DNA from: Pseudomonas sp. GD03944
Lineage (GTDB): Bacteria > Pseudomonadota > Gammaproteobacteria > Pseudomonadales > Pseudomonadaceae
DNA length: 64,000 nt
Direction of reading: 5' to 3'
NCBI RefSeq assembly: GCF_029839275.1
Contig: NZ_JAOCAH010000001.1
Coordinates: forward strand, 1 to 64,000
Part shown: positions 46,349-55,751 of the stretch, one piece after another
Layout of the letters: each line of letters begins with the position of its first letter
Numbering within the stretch: position 1 is the stretch's first letter
Made by a program: the position numbers and the translations under genes
The notes under the pieces: model-generated
Databases searched by the model: none
Seen by the model: only the letters and a program-made list of their open reading frames with translations
Told to the model about the DNA's origin: nothing

Positions 46349-46705
46349 TTAAGCCAGTACGGCTTTCGCTTTCTCGACAATCGCAGCAAACGCCGCTTTT
46401 TCGTTCACTGCCAGATCAGCCAGAACCTTACGGTCGATCTCGATGGACGCCTTTTTCAGGCCAGCGATGAAACGGCTGTAGGACAGACCGTTGACGCGGG
46501 CACCAGCGTTGATACGAGCGATCCACAGGGCGCGGAACTGACGCTTGCGCTGACGGCGGTCGCGGTAGGCGTATTGGCCTGCCTTGATCACAGCCTGCTT
46601 GGCAACACGGAACACGCGCGAACGAGCGCCGTAGTAGCCTTTAGCGAGTTTCAGAATTTTTTTGTGACGAGCACGAGCGATAACGCCACGCTTAACACGA
46701 GCCAT
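46349..46705 (-). CDS. rplT: Ribosomal protein L20
   Basis: 118 aa, complete L20: [20 protein letters not shown]...[28 protein letters not shown]. In many bacteria L20 binds its own mRNA leader to repress the infC/rpmI/rplT operon. The order infC-rpmI-rplT is conserved; rpmI ends 27 bp upstream. Confidence 0.99.
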   Translation of the reverse strand: MARVKRGVIARARHKKILKLAKGYYGARSRVFRVAKQAVIKAGQYAYRDRRQRKRQFRALWIARINAGARVNGLSYSRFIAGLKKASIEIDRKVLADLAVNEKAAFAAIVEKAKAVLA

Positions 46706-46732
46706 GAGTAATTTCCTCTATCTAGACCGAGA

Positions 46733-46927
46733 TTAACGAACGCGCAGCATGCGCTCGACTTTTGCAACGTCAGACGGGTGCAGCAGGCTGCTACCACGCA
46801 GTTGACGCTTACGCTTGGTCGACATCTTGGTCAGGATGTGGCTTTTGAAAGCGTGTTTGTGCTTGAAGCCGGAAGCGGTTTTCAAAAAACGCTTGGCCGC
46901 ACCGCTCTTGGTTTTCATTTTTGGCAT
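46733..46927 (-). CDS. rpmI: Ribosomal protein L35
   Basis: 64 aa, complete L35: [20 protein letters not shown] and [25 protein letters not shown]. It is a large-subunit protein, between infC and rplT in the same transcript, 60 bp after infC. Confidence 0.99.
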   Translation of the reverse strand: MPKMKTKSGAAKRFLKTASGFKHKHAFKSHILTKMSTKRKRQLRGSSLLHPSDVAKVERMLRVR

Positions 46928-46987
46928 GTTCGGATACTCCGCATTCAGTGGATAAACATAACCGCAAGGCCTGCCGTGCCCTGGTGG

Positions 46988-47536
46988 TTACTTCTTCTTT
47001 TTGGGGGCGATGACCATAATCAGCTGGCGTCCTTCCATCTTCGGATGCTGCTCAACGGTGCCGTATTCGGCGAGGTCGGTTTCGACCCGCTTCAACAGCT
47101 CCATGCCCAGCTCCTGATGCGCCATCTCACGGCCGCGGAATCGAAGCGATACCTTGGCCCTGTCCCCATCACTAAGGAAACGTACCAGGTTGCGTAGTTT
47201 TACCTGGTAATCCCCTTCTTCCGTCCCTGGACGAAACTTGATTTCTTTTACCTGAACCTGCTTCTGGTTTTTCTTCGCAGCAGCAAGTTGCTTCTTCTTT
47301 TCGAAGATCGATTTGCCGTAGTCCATGACTCGGCAAACCGGAGGAACTGCATCAGCGGAAATTTCCACCAGATCCAGCTTGGATTCATCAGCGATTCGAA
47401 GCGCTTCATCAATGGAGACGATGCCAATCTGCTCGCCGTCAGCGCCAATTAATCGAACCTCGCGTGCCGAGATATTCTCGTTGATCGGGGCCTTCGGTGC
47501 AGCTCGTTTGTCTTGTCTCATATCGCGCTTAATAAT
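46988..47536 (-). CDS. infC: Translation initiation factor IF-3 (ATT start)
   Basis: About 182 aa, complete IF-3 with the N-terminal [21 protein letters not shown], central linker and C-terminal domain ending [13 protein letters not shown]. The first in-frame ATG is at 47521, but homologues begin five or six residues earlier. The ATT codon at 47536 lies five bases after GGAG, which overlaps the thrS end, so I choose ATT; the neighbouring ATC (47539) or ATT (47533) cannot be excluded. Rare start codons on infC allow IF-3 to repress its own translation. Confidence 0.9.
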   Translation of the reverse strand: MIKRDMRQDKRAAPKAPINENISAREVRLIGADGEQIGIVSIDEALRIADESKLDLVEISADAVPPVCRVMDYGKSIFEKKKQLAAAKKNQKQVQVKEIKFRPGTEEGDYQVKLRNLVRFLSDGDRAKVSLRFRGREMAHQELGMELLKRVETDLAEYGTVEQHPKMEGRQLIMVIAPKKKK

Positions 47537-47538
47537 GA

Positions 47539-49461
47539 TTACTCCGAATCTTGGCGACCACGCCGGGAAACCGCCTGTGCGAGGAGCTCCGTGAACTGGC
47601 CGACGGGCATGGAGCCCAGGTCGGCACCGTCACGGGTACGCACGGCGACAGTCTGTGTCTCAACTTCCCGATCTCCGATAACCAAAAGATAGGGAACCTT
47701 GAGCAAGGTATGCTCGCGGATTTTAAAGCCAATTTTTTCGTTTCTCAAGTCGGACTTGGCACGGAATCCGCTTTGATTGAGCGTTTTTTCCACCTCGAGG
47801 GCGAAATCGGCCTGCTTGTCGGTGATATTCATCACCACCGCCTGAGTCGGCGCCAGCCAGGCCGGGAACGCACCTTCGTAGTGCTCGATCAGGATGCCGA
47901 TGAAACGCTCGAACGAACCGAGGATCGCGCGGTGCAGCATGACCGGGTGTTTGCGGTTGTTGTCTTCGCTGACGAATTCCGCACCCAGGCGCACCGGCAG
48001 GTTGAAATCGAGCTGCAGGGTACCACACTGCCACACGCGACCCAGGCAATCTTTCAGCGAGAATTCGATCTTCGGACCGTAGAAAGCCCCCTCACCCGGC
48101 TGCAGATCGTACGGCAGGCCCGCGCTGTCGAGCGCAGAGGCCAGCGCCGCTTCGGCGCGATCCCACAACTCGTCGGAACCCACACGCTTTTCCGGACGAG
48201 TGGACAGCTTGAGCTGGATGTCGGTGAAGCCGAAGTCGGCATACACCGCCAGGGTCAGCTTGATGAAGTCGGCCGACTCGGACTGCATCTGCTCTTCGGT
48301 GCAGAAGATGTGCGCATCGTCCTGGGTGAAGCCACGTACACGCATGATGCCGTGCAGCGCACCGGACGGCTCGTTACGGTGGCAGGCACCGAACTCGGCC
48401 AGGCGCATCGGCAGCTCGCGGTAGCTCTTAAGCCCCTGATTGAACACCTGCACGTGGCACGGGCAGTTCATCGGCTTGATCGCGTAGTCGCGGCTTTCCG
48501 ATTCAGTGGTGAACATGTTTTCGGCGTAGTTGGCCCAGTGCCCGGACTTTTCCCACAGCGAGCGATCGACCACTTGCGGGGTCTTGATCTCGAGGTAGCC
48601 GTGGTCACGCTGCACCTTGCGCATGTACTGCTCGAGCACCTGGTACAGGGTCCAGCCATTGGGGTGCCAGAACACCATGCCTGGCGCTTCTTCCTGGGTG
48701 TGGAAGAGGTTCAGGCGCTTGCCGATCTTGCGGTGATCGCGCTTCTCGGCTTCTTCGATGCGCTGGATATAGGCCGCCAGCTGCTTCTTGTCCGCCCAGG
48801 CGGTGCCGTAGACGCGCTGCAGCTGCTCGTTCTTGGCATCGCCACGCCAGTAGGCGCCGGACAGCTTGGTCAACTTGAAGGCCTTCAGGAAGCGCGTGTT
48901 CGGCACGTGCGGGCCACGGCACATGTCGACGTATTCTTCGTGGTAGTACAGGCCCATGGCCTGCTCGTCCGGCATGTCTTCGACCAGACGCAGCTTGTAG
49001 TCCTCGCCACGGGACGAGAACACATCGATCACTTCGGCACGCGGCGTCACTTTCTTGATGACGTCATATTCCGTGTCGATCAGCTCTTGCATGCGCTTTT
49101 CGATGGCCGCCACGTCGTCCAGGGTAAAAGGACGCTCGGAGGCGATGTCGTAATAGAAACCTTCTTCAATGACCGGACCGATCACCATCTTCGCGGTGGG
49201 GTACAGTTGCTTGACGGCGTGACCGATCAGGTGCGCGCAGGAATGGCGGATGATTTCCAGGCCTTCCTGATCCTTCGGCGTAATGATCTGCAGGGTTGCG
49301 TCGTTTTCGATCAGGTCGCAAGCATCGACCAGCTTGCCGTTGACCTTGCCGGCGACGGTCGCCTTGGCAAGACCCGCACCAATGGATTGCGCCACCTCGA
49401 GTACGGATACCGGGTGATCGAACGTACGCTGACTGCCGTCGGGAAGAGTAATGATGGGCAT
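47539..49461 (-). CDS. thrS: Threonyl-tRNA synthetase
   Basis: 640 aa, full length. It has an N-terminal TGS domain ([24 protein letters not shown]), an editing domain with [16 protein letters not shown] and [10 protein letters not shown], a class II catalytic core (motif 2 [30 protein letters not shown]; motif 3 [21 protein letters not shown]) and a C-terminal anticodon domain. The ATG at 49461 follows AGGAGG. It is the first gene of thrS-infC-rpmI-rplT; its stop is interleaved with the infC start region. Confidence 0.98.
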   Translation of the reverse strand: MPIITLPDGSQRTFDHPVSVLEVAQSIGAGLAKATVAGKVNGKLVDACDLIENDATLQIITPKDQEGLEIIRHSCAHLIGHAVKQLYPTAKMVIGPVIEEGFYYDIASERPFTLDDVAAIEKRMQELIDTEYDVIKKVTPRAEVIDVFSSRGEDYKLRLVEDMPDEQAMGLYYHEEYVDMCRGPHVPNTRFLKAFKLTKLSGAYWRGDAKNEQLQRVYGTAWADKKQLAAYIQRIEEAEKRDHRKIGKRLNLFHTQEEAPGMVFWHPNGWTLYQVLEQYMRKVQRDHGYLEIKTPQVVDRSLWEKSGHWANYAENMFTTESESRDYAIKPMNCPCHVQVFNQGLKSYRELPMRLAEFGACHRNEPSGALHGIMRVRGFTQDDAHIFCTEEQMQSESADFIKLTLAVYADFGFTDIQLKLSTRPEKRVGSDELWDRAEAALASALDSAGLPYDLQPGEGAFYGPKIEFSLKDCLGRVWQCGTLQLDFNLPVRLGAEFVSEDNNRKHPVMLHRAILGSFERFIGILIEHYEGAFPAWLAPTQAVVMNITDKQADFALEVEKTLNQSGFRAKSDLRNEKIGFKIREHTLLKVPYLLVIGDREVETQTVAVRTRDGADLGSMPVGQFTELLAQAVSRRGRQDSE

Positions 49462-49663
49462 GGCGCCTCCTCTCCTAGTGGTGACCTCTACCAAAGGCCA
49501 CGTGGGTTGGGATGAGCCAGTAAGCGATTCAGCGGGATACCTGCCGTACAGTGGCAGAGCGTATAAGCCAACCCGAACCGAACCGTGGTCACTGGAGGTT
49601 TAACGTTACGAATGAACCGCCGGGATGCTTCCAGAAAGCCTGAGTCCTGGCAAGCAGCCCAAT

Positions 49664-49695
49664 AAAAAAGGGCCGCTTAAAGCGACCCTTTTTTA
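49664..49695. terminator. Bidirectional terminator between tRNA-Val and thrS
   Basis: AAAAAAGGGcCGCT and AGCGaCCCTTTTTT form a stem with one mismatch around a short loop, with A and T runs on both sides. It ends the minus-strand tRNA-Val transcript. The remaining 49462-49663 stretch is the thrS promoter and leader with no gene. Confidence 0.85.
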
Positions 49696-49702
49696 TCGAA
49701 TT

Positions 49703-49779
49703 TGGTAGGCACAATTGGATTCGAACCAACGACCCCCACCATGTCAAGGTGGTGCTCTAACCAACTGAGCTATGTGCCT
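49703..49779 (-). tRNA. tRNA-Val (anticodon GAC)
   Basis: 77 nt with encoded CCA. The acceptor stem is AGGCACA / TGTGCCT, the anticodon stem is CCACC / GGTGG around TTGACAT (anticodon GAC), and the T arm contains GGTTCGAATCC. It is followed by its own terminator. Confidence 0.97.
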
Positions 49780-49962
49780 TCGATGGGTGCGCATTCTACG
49801 GAGGCGCTCGCAGGAGTCAACACTTTTTTCGCTAACTGCCTGAAAAAAAGCATTTTTTACTGTTCAGCAACGCGTTTGCGATATTGCACAGGGCACTAGC
49901 CGGCCATTTTCAACTCGGGTAGCATCGGCCAATCGTAAAAAATAAAGAACAGAGGTTCCAGA

Positions 49963-51246
49963 ATGGCGCACACGGCATACCCGCAGTCCTATTACGCCGC
50001 TTCAGCCAACCCCACTCCGCCCCGTCCGCCGCTCAACGGTGAGGTCGAGACGGACGTCTGCATCATCGGGGCTGGCTACACGGGGCTGTCGACCGCCATC
50101 GCCCTCCTGGAGGACGGCTTCAAGGTCTGCATCGTCGAGGCCGCCAAGGTCGGCTTCGGCGCCTCGGGCCGCAACGGTGGCCAGATCGTCAACAGTTACA
50201 GCCGCGACATCGACGTGATCGAGCGCAGCGTTGGCGCACAACAGGCCCGGCTGCTCGGCGACATGGCGTTCGAGGGCGGCCGCATCATCCGCGAGCGTAT
50301 CGCCAAGTACGGCATCCAGTGCGACCTGAAGGACGGCGGCGTGTTCGCCGCCAACACGCCCAAGCACATGAAGCACCTGGAAGCGCAGAAGAAGCTCTGG
50401 GAGCGCTACGGCCACACCCAGCTGGAATTGATGGATGCCCAGCGCATCCGCGAGGTTGTGGACACCGATGCCTATGTCGGCGGCATGCTGGACATGAGCG
50501 GCGGCCACATCCACCCGCTCAACCTGGCGCTGGGCGAAGCGGCGGCAGTCGAGTCCCTGGGCGGGGTGATCTACGAGCAGAGCCCGGCCACCCGCATCGA
50601 GCGCGGCGCCAACCCGCTGGTGCATACGCCCGAAGGCCGAGTACGAGCCAAATTCGTGGTGGTCGCCGGCAACGCCTACCTGGGCAACCTGGTGCCGGAA
50701 CTGTCGGCCAAGTCGATGCCGTGCGGCACCCAGGTGATCACCACCGAGCCGCTGTCCGAGGAACTGGCGCGCAGCCTGCTGCCGCAGGATTACTGTGTCG
50801 AGGACTGCAACTACCTGCTCGACTACTACCGACTTTCCGGCGACAAGCGCCTGATCTTCGGCGGCGGCGTGGTGTATGGCGCCCGCGACCCGGCCAACAT
50901 CGAGGCGATCATTCGCCCGAAGATGCTCAAGGCCTTCCCGCAACTTAAAGACGTGAAGATCGATTACGCCTGGACCGGCAACTTCCTGCTGACTCTGTCG
51001 CGCCTGCCGCAGGTTGGCCGCCTGGGCGACAACATCTATTACTCCCAGGGCTGCAGCGGCCACGGCGTGACCTACACGCACCTTGCCGGCAAGATCCTGG
51101 GCGAAGCCCTGCGCGGCCAGGCCGAACGCTTCGACGCCTTCGCCACCCTGCCCCATTACCCCTTCCCGGGCGGCCGCCTGTTCCAGGTGCCATTCAGCGC
51201 CATGGGCGCGTGGTATTACAGCTTGCGGGACAAGCTGGGGATCTGA
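49963..51246 (+). CDS. pauB: Gamma-glutamylputrescine oxidoreductase
   Basis: 427 aa DAO-type flavoenzyme. FAD motif GAGYTGLSTAIALLEDG at about 36-52, ASGRNGGQIV at about 66-76, and a C-terminal SQGCSGHGVTYTHLAGK flavin contact. It matches PuuB/PauB, which oxidises gamma-glutamyl-putrescine to the aldehyde in polyamine catabolism. It is a single-gene unit; no other pau/puu genes are near, as in P. aeruginosa, where pauB genes are scattered. A terminator follows 15 bp after the stop. Confidence 0.9.
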   Translation: MAHTAYPQSYYAASANPTPPRPPLNGEVETDVCIIGAGYTGLSTAIALLEDGFKVCIVEAAKVGFGASGRNGGQIVNSYSRDIDVIERSVGAQQARLLGDMAFEGGRIIRERIAKYGIQCDLKDGGVFAANTPKHMKHLEAQKKLWERYGHTQLELMDAQRIREVVDTDAYVGGMLDMSGGHIHPLNLALGEAAAVESLGGVIYEQSPATRIERGANPLVHTPEGRVRAKFVVVAGNAYLGNLVPELSAKSMPCGTQVITTEPLSEELARSLLPQDYCVEDCNYLLDYYRLSGDKRLIFGGGVVYGARDPANIEAIIRPKMLKAFPQLKDVKIDYAWTGNFLLTLSRLPQVGRLGDNIYYSQGCSGHGVTYTHLAGKILGEALRGQAERFDAFATLPHYPFPGGRLFQVPFSAMGAWYYSLRDKLGI

Positions 51247-51260
51247 AGCATTCCTGCAGC

Positions 51261-51289
51261 AAAAACGGCGCCCTAAGGCGCCGTTTTTT
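51261..51289 (+). terminator. Intrinsic terminator of pauB
   Basis: AAAACGGCGCC-CTAA-GGCGCCGTTTTTT: a perfect 11-bp stem followed by a T run, 15 bp after the pauB stop. Confidence 0.95.
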
Positions 51290-51321
51290 ATCCCCCAGAC
51301 CACATCGACCTACCGCGAATT

Positions 51322-51966
51322 GATCGTTCCCACGCTCTGCGTGGGAACGCATCCCCGGACGCTCCGCGTCCGCTCTGGAATGTGGTGTACCCCTCAGCGA
51401 CCTGAATCAAGAGCTCGCGGACAAGTCCGCTCCTACAAGAGCAGCGCCTCGATCGTTCCCACGCTCTGCGTGGGAATGCGTCCCCGGACGCTCCGCGTCC
51501 GCTACGGTATGTCGCCTGCTTCTCAGCAACGGGAATCAAGAGCTCGCGGACAAGTCCGCTCCTACAAGAGCAGCGCCTCGATCGTTCCCACGCTCTGCGT
51601 GGGAACGCATCCCCGGACGCTCCGCGTCCGCTACGGAATGTCGTGTGCCCCTCAGCGACGTGAATCAAGAGCTCGCGGGCAAGCCCGCTCCTACAAGAGC
51701 AGCGCCTCGATCGTTCCCACGCTCTGCGTGGGAATGCGTCCCCGGACGCTCCGCGTCCGCTACGGAATGTGGTGTACCCCTTAGCGACGTGAATCAAGAG
51801 CTCGCGGGCAAGCCCGCTCCTACAAGAGCAGCGCCTCGATCGTTCCCATGCTCTGCGTGGGAATGCATCCCCGGACGCTCCGCGTCCGCTACGGTATGTC
51901 GCCTGCTTCTCAGCAACGGGAATCAAGAGCTCGCGGGCAAGCCCGCTCCTACAGGGATACGTATGT
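51322..51966. repeat. Exact 129-bp tandem repeat, five units
   Basis: Units start at 51322, 51451, 51580, 51709 and 51838, with an invariant 129-bp period. Each contains three palindromes in fixed order: TTCCCACGC-TCT-GCGTGGGAA, GGACGCTCCGCGTCC and CTCGCGG[A/G]CAAG[T/C]CCGC. Units 3-5 carry the GGGCAAGCCC or GGACAAGTCC variants with compensated changes in both arms. A further inverted partial copy lies at about 51968-51991. Because 129 is divisible by three, long open frames cross the array on both strands; they are not genes. No gene lies between 51290 and 52016. Confidence 0.92.
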
Positions 51967-52016
51967 GTAGCAGCGGACTTGTCCGCGAGCTTTTTAGGGT
52001 TTACGCCTGAATCAGC

Positions 52017-52985
52017 TCAAGGCGCCGGGCACACCGGCGGCAACGCGCATTGCCCCTTAGCCGCTACCGCACCGGTCGCTCCCGCAGCGAAGCGCTTGTC
52101 GGCCGGTGCCAGGCGCTGGGCACAGGCCCGGGCCTGCTCTGCCTCAACCGGGCAGCCACGCTCGCCGAGAACCTGGGAAAGGTTGAACCAGCCCGCCGCG
52201 AAATCGCCCTGCTGCTCGACGCTTTTGCGCAAGGCCATTTCCGCCCCCGCCGCATCCCCATCGGCATGCCGGCTGTTGGCCAGGGCGAACCAGGCTACCG
52301 ACTCCGTGGGCCATTGCCGGGTCGCCGTGCGGTATGCCCGCTGAGCAGCCTCTTTGCGCCCGGTTTCTTCCAGGTCGCTGGCAGCCTTCAGCCAGGGGCG
52401 CACTTCGGCCTGTGCCGGCAGGCGATCGGTCGGCATCGTCAGCACTGCCCAACGCCCGCCCCGCGCCCAGGTCTTGTCGAAGCTGGTGAAATCGGTCACC
52501 CAGCGGCGCGTGGTGCCGGACCGCAGGATCAGCGTACGCTCGCGACGGTCATAGCCCACCAGCACCGCGAAGTGCCAGCGCGGGTACCAGTCGAACGCCA
52601 GGTTCTGCAGCACCAGCACCGGGTTGCCCGCCGCCACTTCCGCCAACAGGGCTTCCAGCTTGGGTTCCAGCGGGTACACCAGCATGTCGTGGGCACGGGC
52701 CGCCGCGACCATCTCCACCTGCAGGCTGCCTTCGCGCCCGGGGATGAACACCTTGTCCTTGAGCAGGCCCGGACTGGTCAGCACCCCACGCTGGTTGAGC
52801 ATGGTCGACAACGCTGCCGGCCCACACTGGTAGGCCGTTTGCGGGAAGAAGGGAACGCTGCTCAGTTCCACACGCTCAGGCAGACGCGAAGTCTCCGGTG
52901 GCAACACCGGAGACTTCGCGCAAGCAGTCAGGAACAGAACAGCGATTAGAGGAAGGAAACGCCAGCCACTCAACGATTTATGCAT
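52017..52985 (-). CDS. PA2778-like lipoprotein with C39-type peptidase fold and TPRs
   Basis: 322 aa. A lipoprotein signal ends in LTAC (about residue 21). A C39-like papain-fold domain follows (about 40-190) with Cys in YQCGPAALSTML, His in RWHFAVLVGYD and a downstream acidic residue. Then come two tetratricopeptide-type helical pairs (AAQRAYRTATRQWPTES, AGAEMALRKSVEQQGD). It is probably a periplasmic or outer-membrane-anchored cysteine peptidase or peptidase-like protein. It overlaps the next gene upstream by 16 bases, a conserved pair in Pseudomonas (PA2778/PA2779). Function unknown. Confidence 0.85.
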   Translation of the reverse strand: MHKSLSGWRFLPLIAVLFLTACAKSPVLPPETSRLPERVELSSVPFFPQTAYQCGPAALSTMLNQRGVLTSPGLLKDKVFIPGREGSLQVEMVAAARAHDMLVYPLEPKLEALLAEVAAGNPVLVLQNLAFDWYPRWHFAVLVGYDRRERTLILRSGTTRRWVTDFTSFDKTWARGGRWAVLTMPTDRLPAQAEVRPWLKAASDLEETGRKEAAQRAYRTATRQWPTESVAWFALANSRHADGDAAGAEMALRKSVEQQGDFAAGWFNLSQVLGERGCPVEAEQARACAQRLAPADKRFAAGATGAVAAKGQCALPPVCPAP

Positions 52986-53368
52986 TTTACGAAACTGAAG
53001 ATGTCGGTAGCGCAGAGCATATCGGTGATGATGAAGATCACCAAGAACAGCACGATGATCCCGATGATGCCGCCCGCAGGCGCCTCATCCAGTTGCTGGT
53101 TGAATTGCGCCAGCTCGGCGGTGGTCAGGCTGTTGATCCGCTCTTCGACCTGCGAGCGCTCGACGCCCATGCTGTGCAGTTTTTCCTGCACCCCCTGGTC
53201 ATCGAGCATGCTGATCAACTGCTGCCGATCAAGCTGTTGCTGCTGCTCGACCAGCACTTCCTGCGTACCGATCATGGCCGCATTGGCCATGGGGACCTGC
53301 ACAACCATCAACACGTGGAACACCGCCAGAACGGCAGCCAAGCGACGGAAAAACGGGTGCTTGAACAT
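52970..53368 (-). CDS. PA2779-like small membrane protein
   Basis: 132 aa. An N-terminal signal-like helix (FFRRLAAVLAVFHVLMVVQVPMANA), a helical middle region rich in Gln/Glu (VEQQQQLDRQQLISMLDDQGVQEKL and onward), and a C-terminal transmembrane helix (GGIIGIIVLFLVIFIITDML). The ATG at 53368 has AAGGAG nine bases upstream; the earlier ATG at 53377 overlaps that site. It probably forms a functional pair with the C39-like lipoprotein, whose gene overlaps it. Confidence 0.82.
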   Translation of the reverse strand: MFKHPFFRRLAAVLAVFHVLMVVQVPMANAAMIGTQEVLVEQQQQLDRQQLISMLDDQGVQEKLHSMGVERSQVEERINSLTTAELAQFNQQLDEAPAGGIIGIIVLFLVIFIITDMLCATDIFSFVKCINR

Positions 53369-53526
53369 TGCGGTCATCTCCTTAATCAACCTAGGGCCTA
53401 GACCAGAGGATCGATCCGGGGTTCCCATTCAGCATAGACAAGCGCTTGATCCCTGCTGTTCGCCTCCGTACTCGCCCCGCGCATAATTAATGGAAACAAT
53501 TTCATCGGCGCTCGAGTCAAAAACAG

Positions 53527-53582
53527 GGCGACATCCCGCCACCCTCGCAAAGCCCTGGCCGCAAGAATGGCGACATTTCGCC
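53527..53582. promoter_or_regulatory. Two GGCGACATxxCGCC repeats, possible activator sites
   Basis: GGCGACATCCCGCC (53527-53540) and GGCGACATTTCGCC (53569-53582) are direct repeats 42 bp apart, four helical turns. The second extends to a perfect TGGCGA-N4-TCGCCA palindrome. They lie 80-150 bp upstream of the sigma-54-like promoter at 53660, a normal distance for enhancer-binding protein sites. They might instead serve the minus-strand PA2779-like gene. Confidence 0.45.
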
Positions 53583-53659
53583 ACAGGGGTTTTCAGATCG
53601 GGCGGCACAAAACACCGAAACGCCGTACACACGCTGTAATGAAAGGTTAATAAACCATT

Positions 53660-53677
53660 CCGGCATTGGTCTTGCTA
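53660..53677 (+). promoter_or_regulatory. Possible sigma-54 promoter upstream of mqo
   Basis: TCCGGCATTGGTCTTGCTA-like sequence has the invariant GG (53662-53663) and GC (53674-53675) ten bases apart, with a full TTGCT at -12. The -24 side matches only GGCA. It is about 245 bp upstream of the mqo ATG; the long stretch 53369-53921 holds no protein gene. Confidence 0.4.
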
Positions 53678-53921
53678 TGTACAGGTGCCACCCCATGCAG
53701 CACATCGAGTCCATCGCCGTGTCCAGATCCTTCGCCATTACCGTGAGCGAAGCCGCTTCAGAGCCGGGCACAAGACCCAAAGGCCATAGGCACCGCGATC
53801 ACTCGATCAGCCAGCGACCGTGTCGCTGCACACATTGCCCCACCAGGGTACGCATGGGAAACGCGCGCGCGACGTGGACAACCCTCCGCGTCAACACACA
53901 ACTTCACACGGTCTGTCTGTT

Positions 53922-55532
53922 ATGAAAAAAATCCTGCTGACGCTCCTCTGTCTGAGCGTGATCGGGTGCGCCAAGCACCCTGAACCGGAAAAAACCGTCG
54001 ATGTGCTGCTGATTGGCGGCGGCATCATGAGCGCAAGTCTGGGCACCTACCTCAACGAGCTCGAGCCCGGCTGGAGCATCGACATCTATGAGCGCCTCGA
54101 CCAGGTCGCCCTGGAAAGCTCCAACGCCTGGAACAACGCCGGCACCGGCCACTCGGCCTTCTGCGAACTGAACTACACCAGCGAAGCGGCCGACGGCAGC
54201 ATCGACATCAGCAAGGCCGTGGCGATCAACGAATCCTTCGAGATCTCCAAGCAGTTCTGGGCCTACCAGGTCGATCAGAAAGTGCTGAACAACCCGCCCT
54301 CCTTCATCAACAACGTGCCGCACATGAGCTTCGTCTGGGGTGACGACAACGTCAATTTCCTCAAGAAGCGCCACGAGGCCCTGCAGCACAGCTCGCTGTT
54401 CCGCGGCATGGAGTACTCCGAGGATCCGGAGCAGATCAAGCAATGGGTCCCCCTGGTGATGGAAGGCCGTGAAGCCGGCCAGAAGCTGGCCGCCACGCGC
54501 ATGTCGATCGGTACCGACGTCAACTTCGGCGAGATCACCCGCCAACTGGTCGATTCGCTGACCAGCAAGGAGCACGTCAACCTGCACCTGGAGCACGAAG
54601 TCCGCGACATCGTGCGCAATGACGACGGCACCTGGACCGTGGTCGTGGCCGACCTCGGCAACGATGCCAAGGAAACCAGCGTCAAGGCCAAGTTCGTGTT
54701 CATCGGCGCCGGTGGCGGCGCGCTGAAGCTGCTGCAGAAATCCGGCATCGAAGAAGCCGAAGGCTATGCGGGCTTCCCGGTGGGCGGCCAGTTCCTGGTC
54801 ACCAAGAACCAGGAGATCGTCGCCCAGCACCAGGCCAAGCTGTACGGCAAAGCCTCGGTCGGCTCGCCGCCCATGTCCGTTCCGCACCTGGATACCCGTG
54901 TGATCGATGGTCAGAAGGTCCTGCTGTTCGGACCGTTCGCCACCTTCTCCACCAAGTTCCTGAAAAACGGCTCGCTGCTCGACATGTTCAGCGCGATGAC
55001 CACCGACAACCTCCTGCCGATGACCCATGCCGGTCTCGACAACATTCCGCTGAGCACCTACCTGATCGGCCAACTGATGCAGAGCCAGGATGACCGCATG
55101 GCCACCCTGCGCGAATACTTCCCCAATGCCCGTGACGAAGACTGGGAACTGCTGACCGCCGGTCAGCGCGTGCAGATCATCAAGAAGGATGAAGAGCACG
55201 GCGGCATCCTGCAGTTCGGCACCGAAGTGGTCAGCTCGGCAGACGGCTCCATCGCCGCCCTGCTCGGCGCATCGCCTGGCGCCTCGACCGCCGCGCCGAT
55301 CATGCTGCACCTGCTGGAGAAGACCTTCAAAGACAAGGTCCAGACCCCGGAATGGCAAGCCAAGCTCAAGGAAATCATTCCGTCCTATGGCCAGAAGCTG
55401 AACAACAACCTGGAGCTGACCAACAGCACCCGCGCCTGGAGCAGCGAGCGCCTGCAACTGACGTTCGTCCCGGTTGAGCCAGAAGCCACGGAAACCACCG
55501 AAGCACCGGCCGAGACCGCCTCCGCGCTCTAA
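53922..55532 (+). CDS. mqo: Malate:quinone oxidoreductase with lipobox-like leader
   Basis: 536 aa. FAD motif [18 protein letters not shown] (about 28-45) and the Mqo-specific [36 protein letters not shown] and [15 protein letters not shown] segments. It oxidises malate to oxaloacetate and passes electrons to the quinone pool. Unusually it begins [19 protein letters not shown], a lipoprotein-type signal (LSVIG-C). The start at 53922 is the first ATG of the conserved part. Single gene, well separated from its neighbours. Confidence 0.93.
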   Translation: MKKILLTLLCLSVIGCAKHPEPEKTVDVLLIGGGIMSASLGTYLNELEPGWSIDIYERLDQVALESSNAWNNAGTGHSAFCELNYTSEAADGSIDISKAVAINESFEISKQFWAYQVDQKVLNNPPSFINNVPHMSFVWGDDNVNFLKKRHEALQHSSLFRGMEYSEDPEQIKQWVPLVMEGREAGQKLAATRMSIGTDVNFGEITRQLVDSLTSKEHVNLHLEHEVRDIVRNDDGTWTVVVADLGNDAKETSVKAKFVFIGAGGGALKLLQKSGIEEAEGYAGFPVGGQFLVTKNQEIVAQHQAKLYGKASVGSPPMSVPHLDTRVIDGQKVLLFGPFATFSTKFLKNGSLLDMFSAMTTDNLLPMTHAGLDNIPLSTYLIGQLMQSQDDRMATLREYFPNARDEDWELLTAGQRVQIIKKDEEHGGILQFGTEVVSSADGSIAALLGASPGASTAAPIMLHLLEKTFKDKVQTPEWQAKLKEIIPSYGQKLNNNLELTNSTRAWSSERLQLTFVPVEPEATETTEAPAETASAL

Positions 55533-55751
55533 GCCACCCGCGTTACCCAGGACGGGATCAGGCGAACCACGCATTCGCCTGATCCTGCTCCGCCCTCCTC
55601 CCGCTGCCAGTCAGCCGGCCGCACCTGCGGCTTTCTTGTTAAACTACCGCGCTTTCGCGCAACCCGATCCCGCCCCACGGGCCTTGCCCAGGTGCCGCCC
55701 CTTGACGGGCCACGCCAGGCTGACCCGTGGCGCGCACTGCAGAACGAACCG

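Noticed and set aside
51083..51926. 233-aa and 212-aa open frames crossing the tandem array
   Set aside because: They exist only because the 129-bp period is a multiple of three. The repeats are palindromic DNA elements, and the frames have no ribosome-binding site.
51322..51966. Possible CRISPR array
   Set aside because: The units are contiguous 129-bp tandem repeats with internal palindromes and no unique spacers; no cas genes are present.
53429..53921. Small ORFs in the gap before mqo
   Set aside because: None has a ribosome-binding site or recognisable protein features. The gap is better explained by regulatory DNA.
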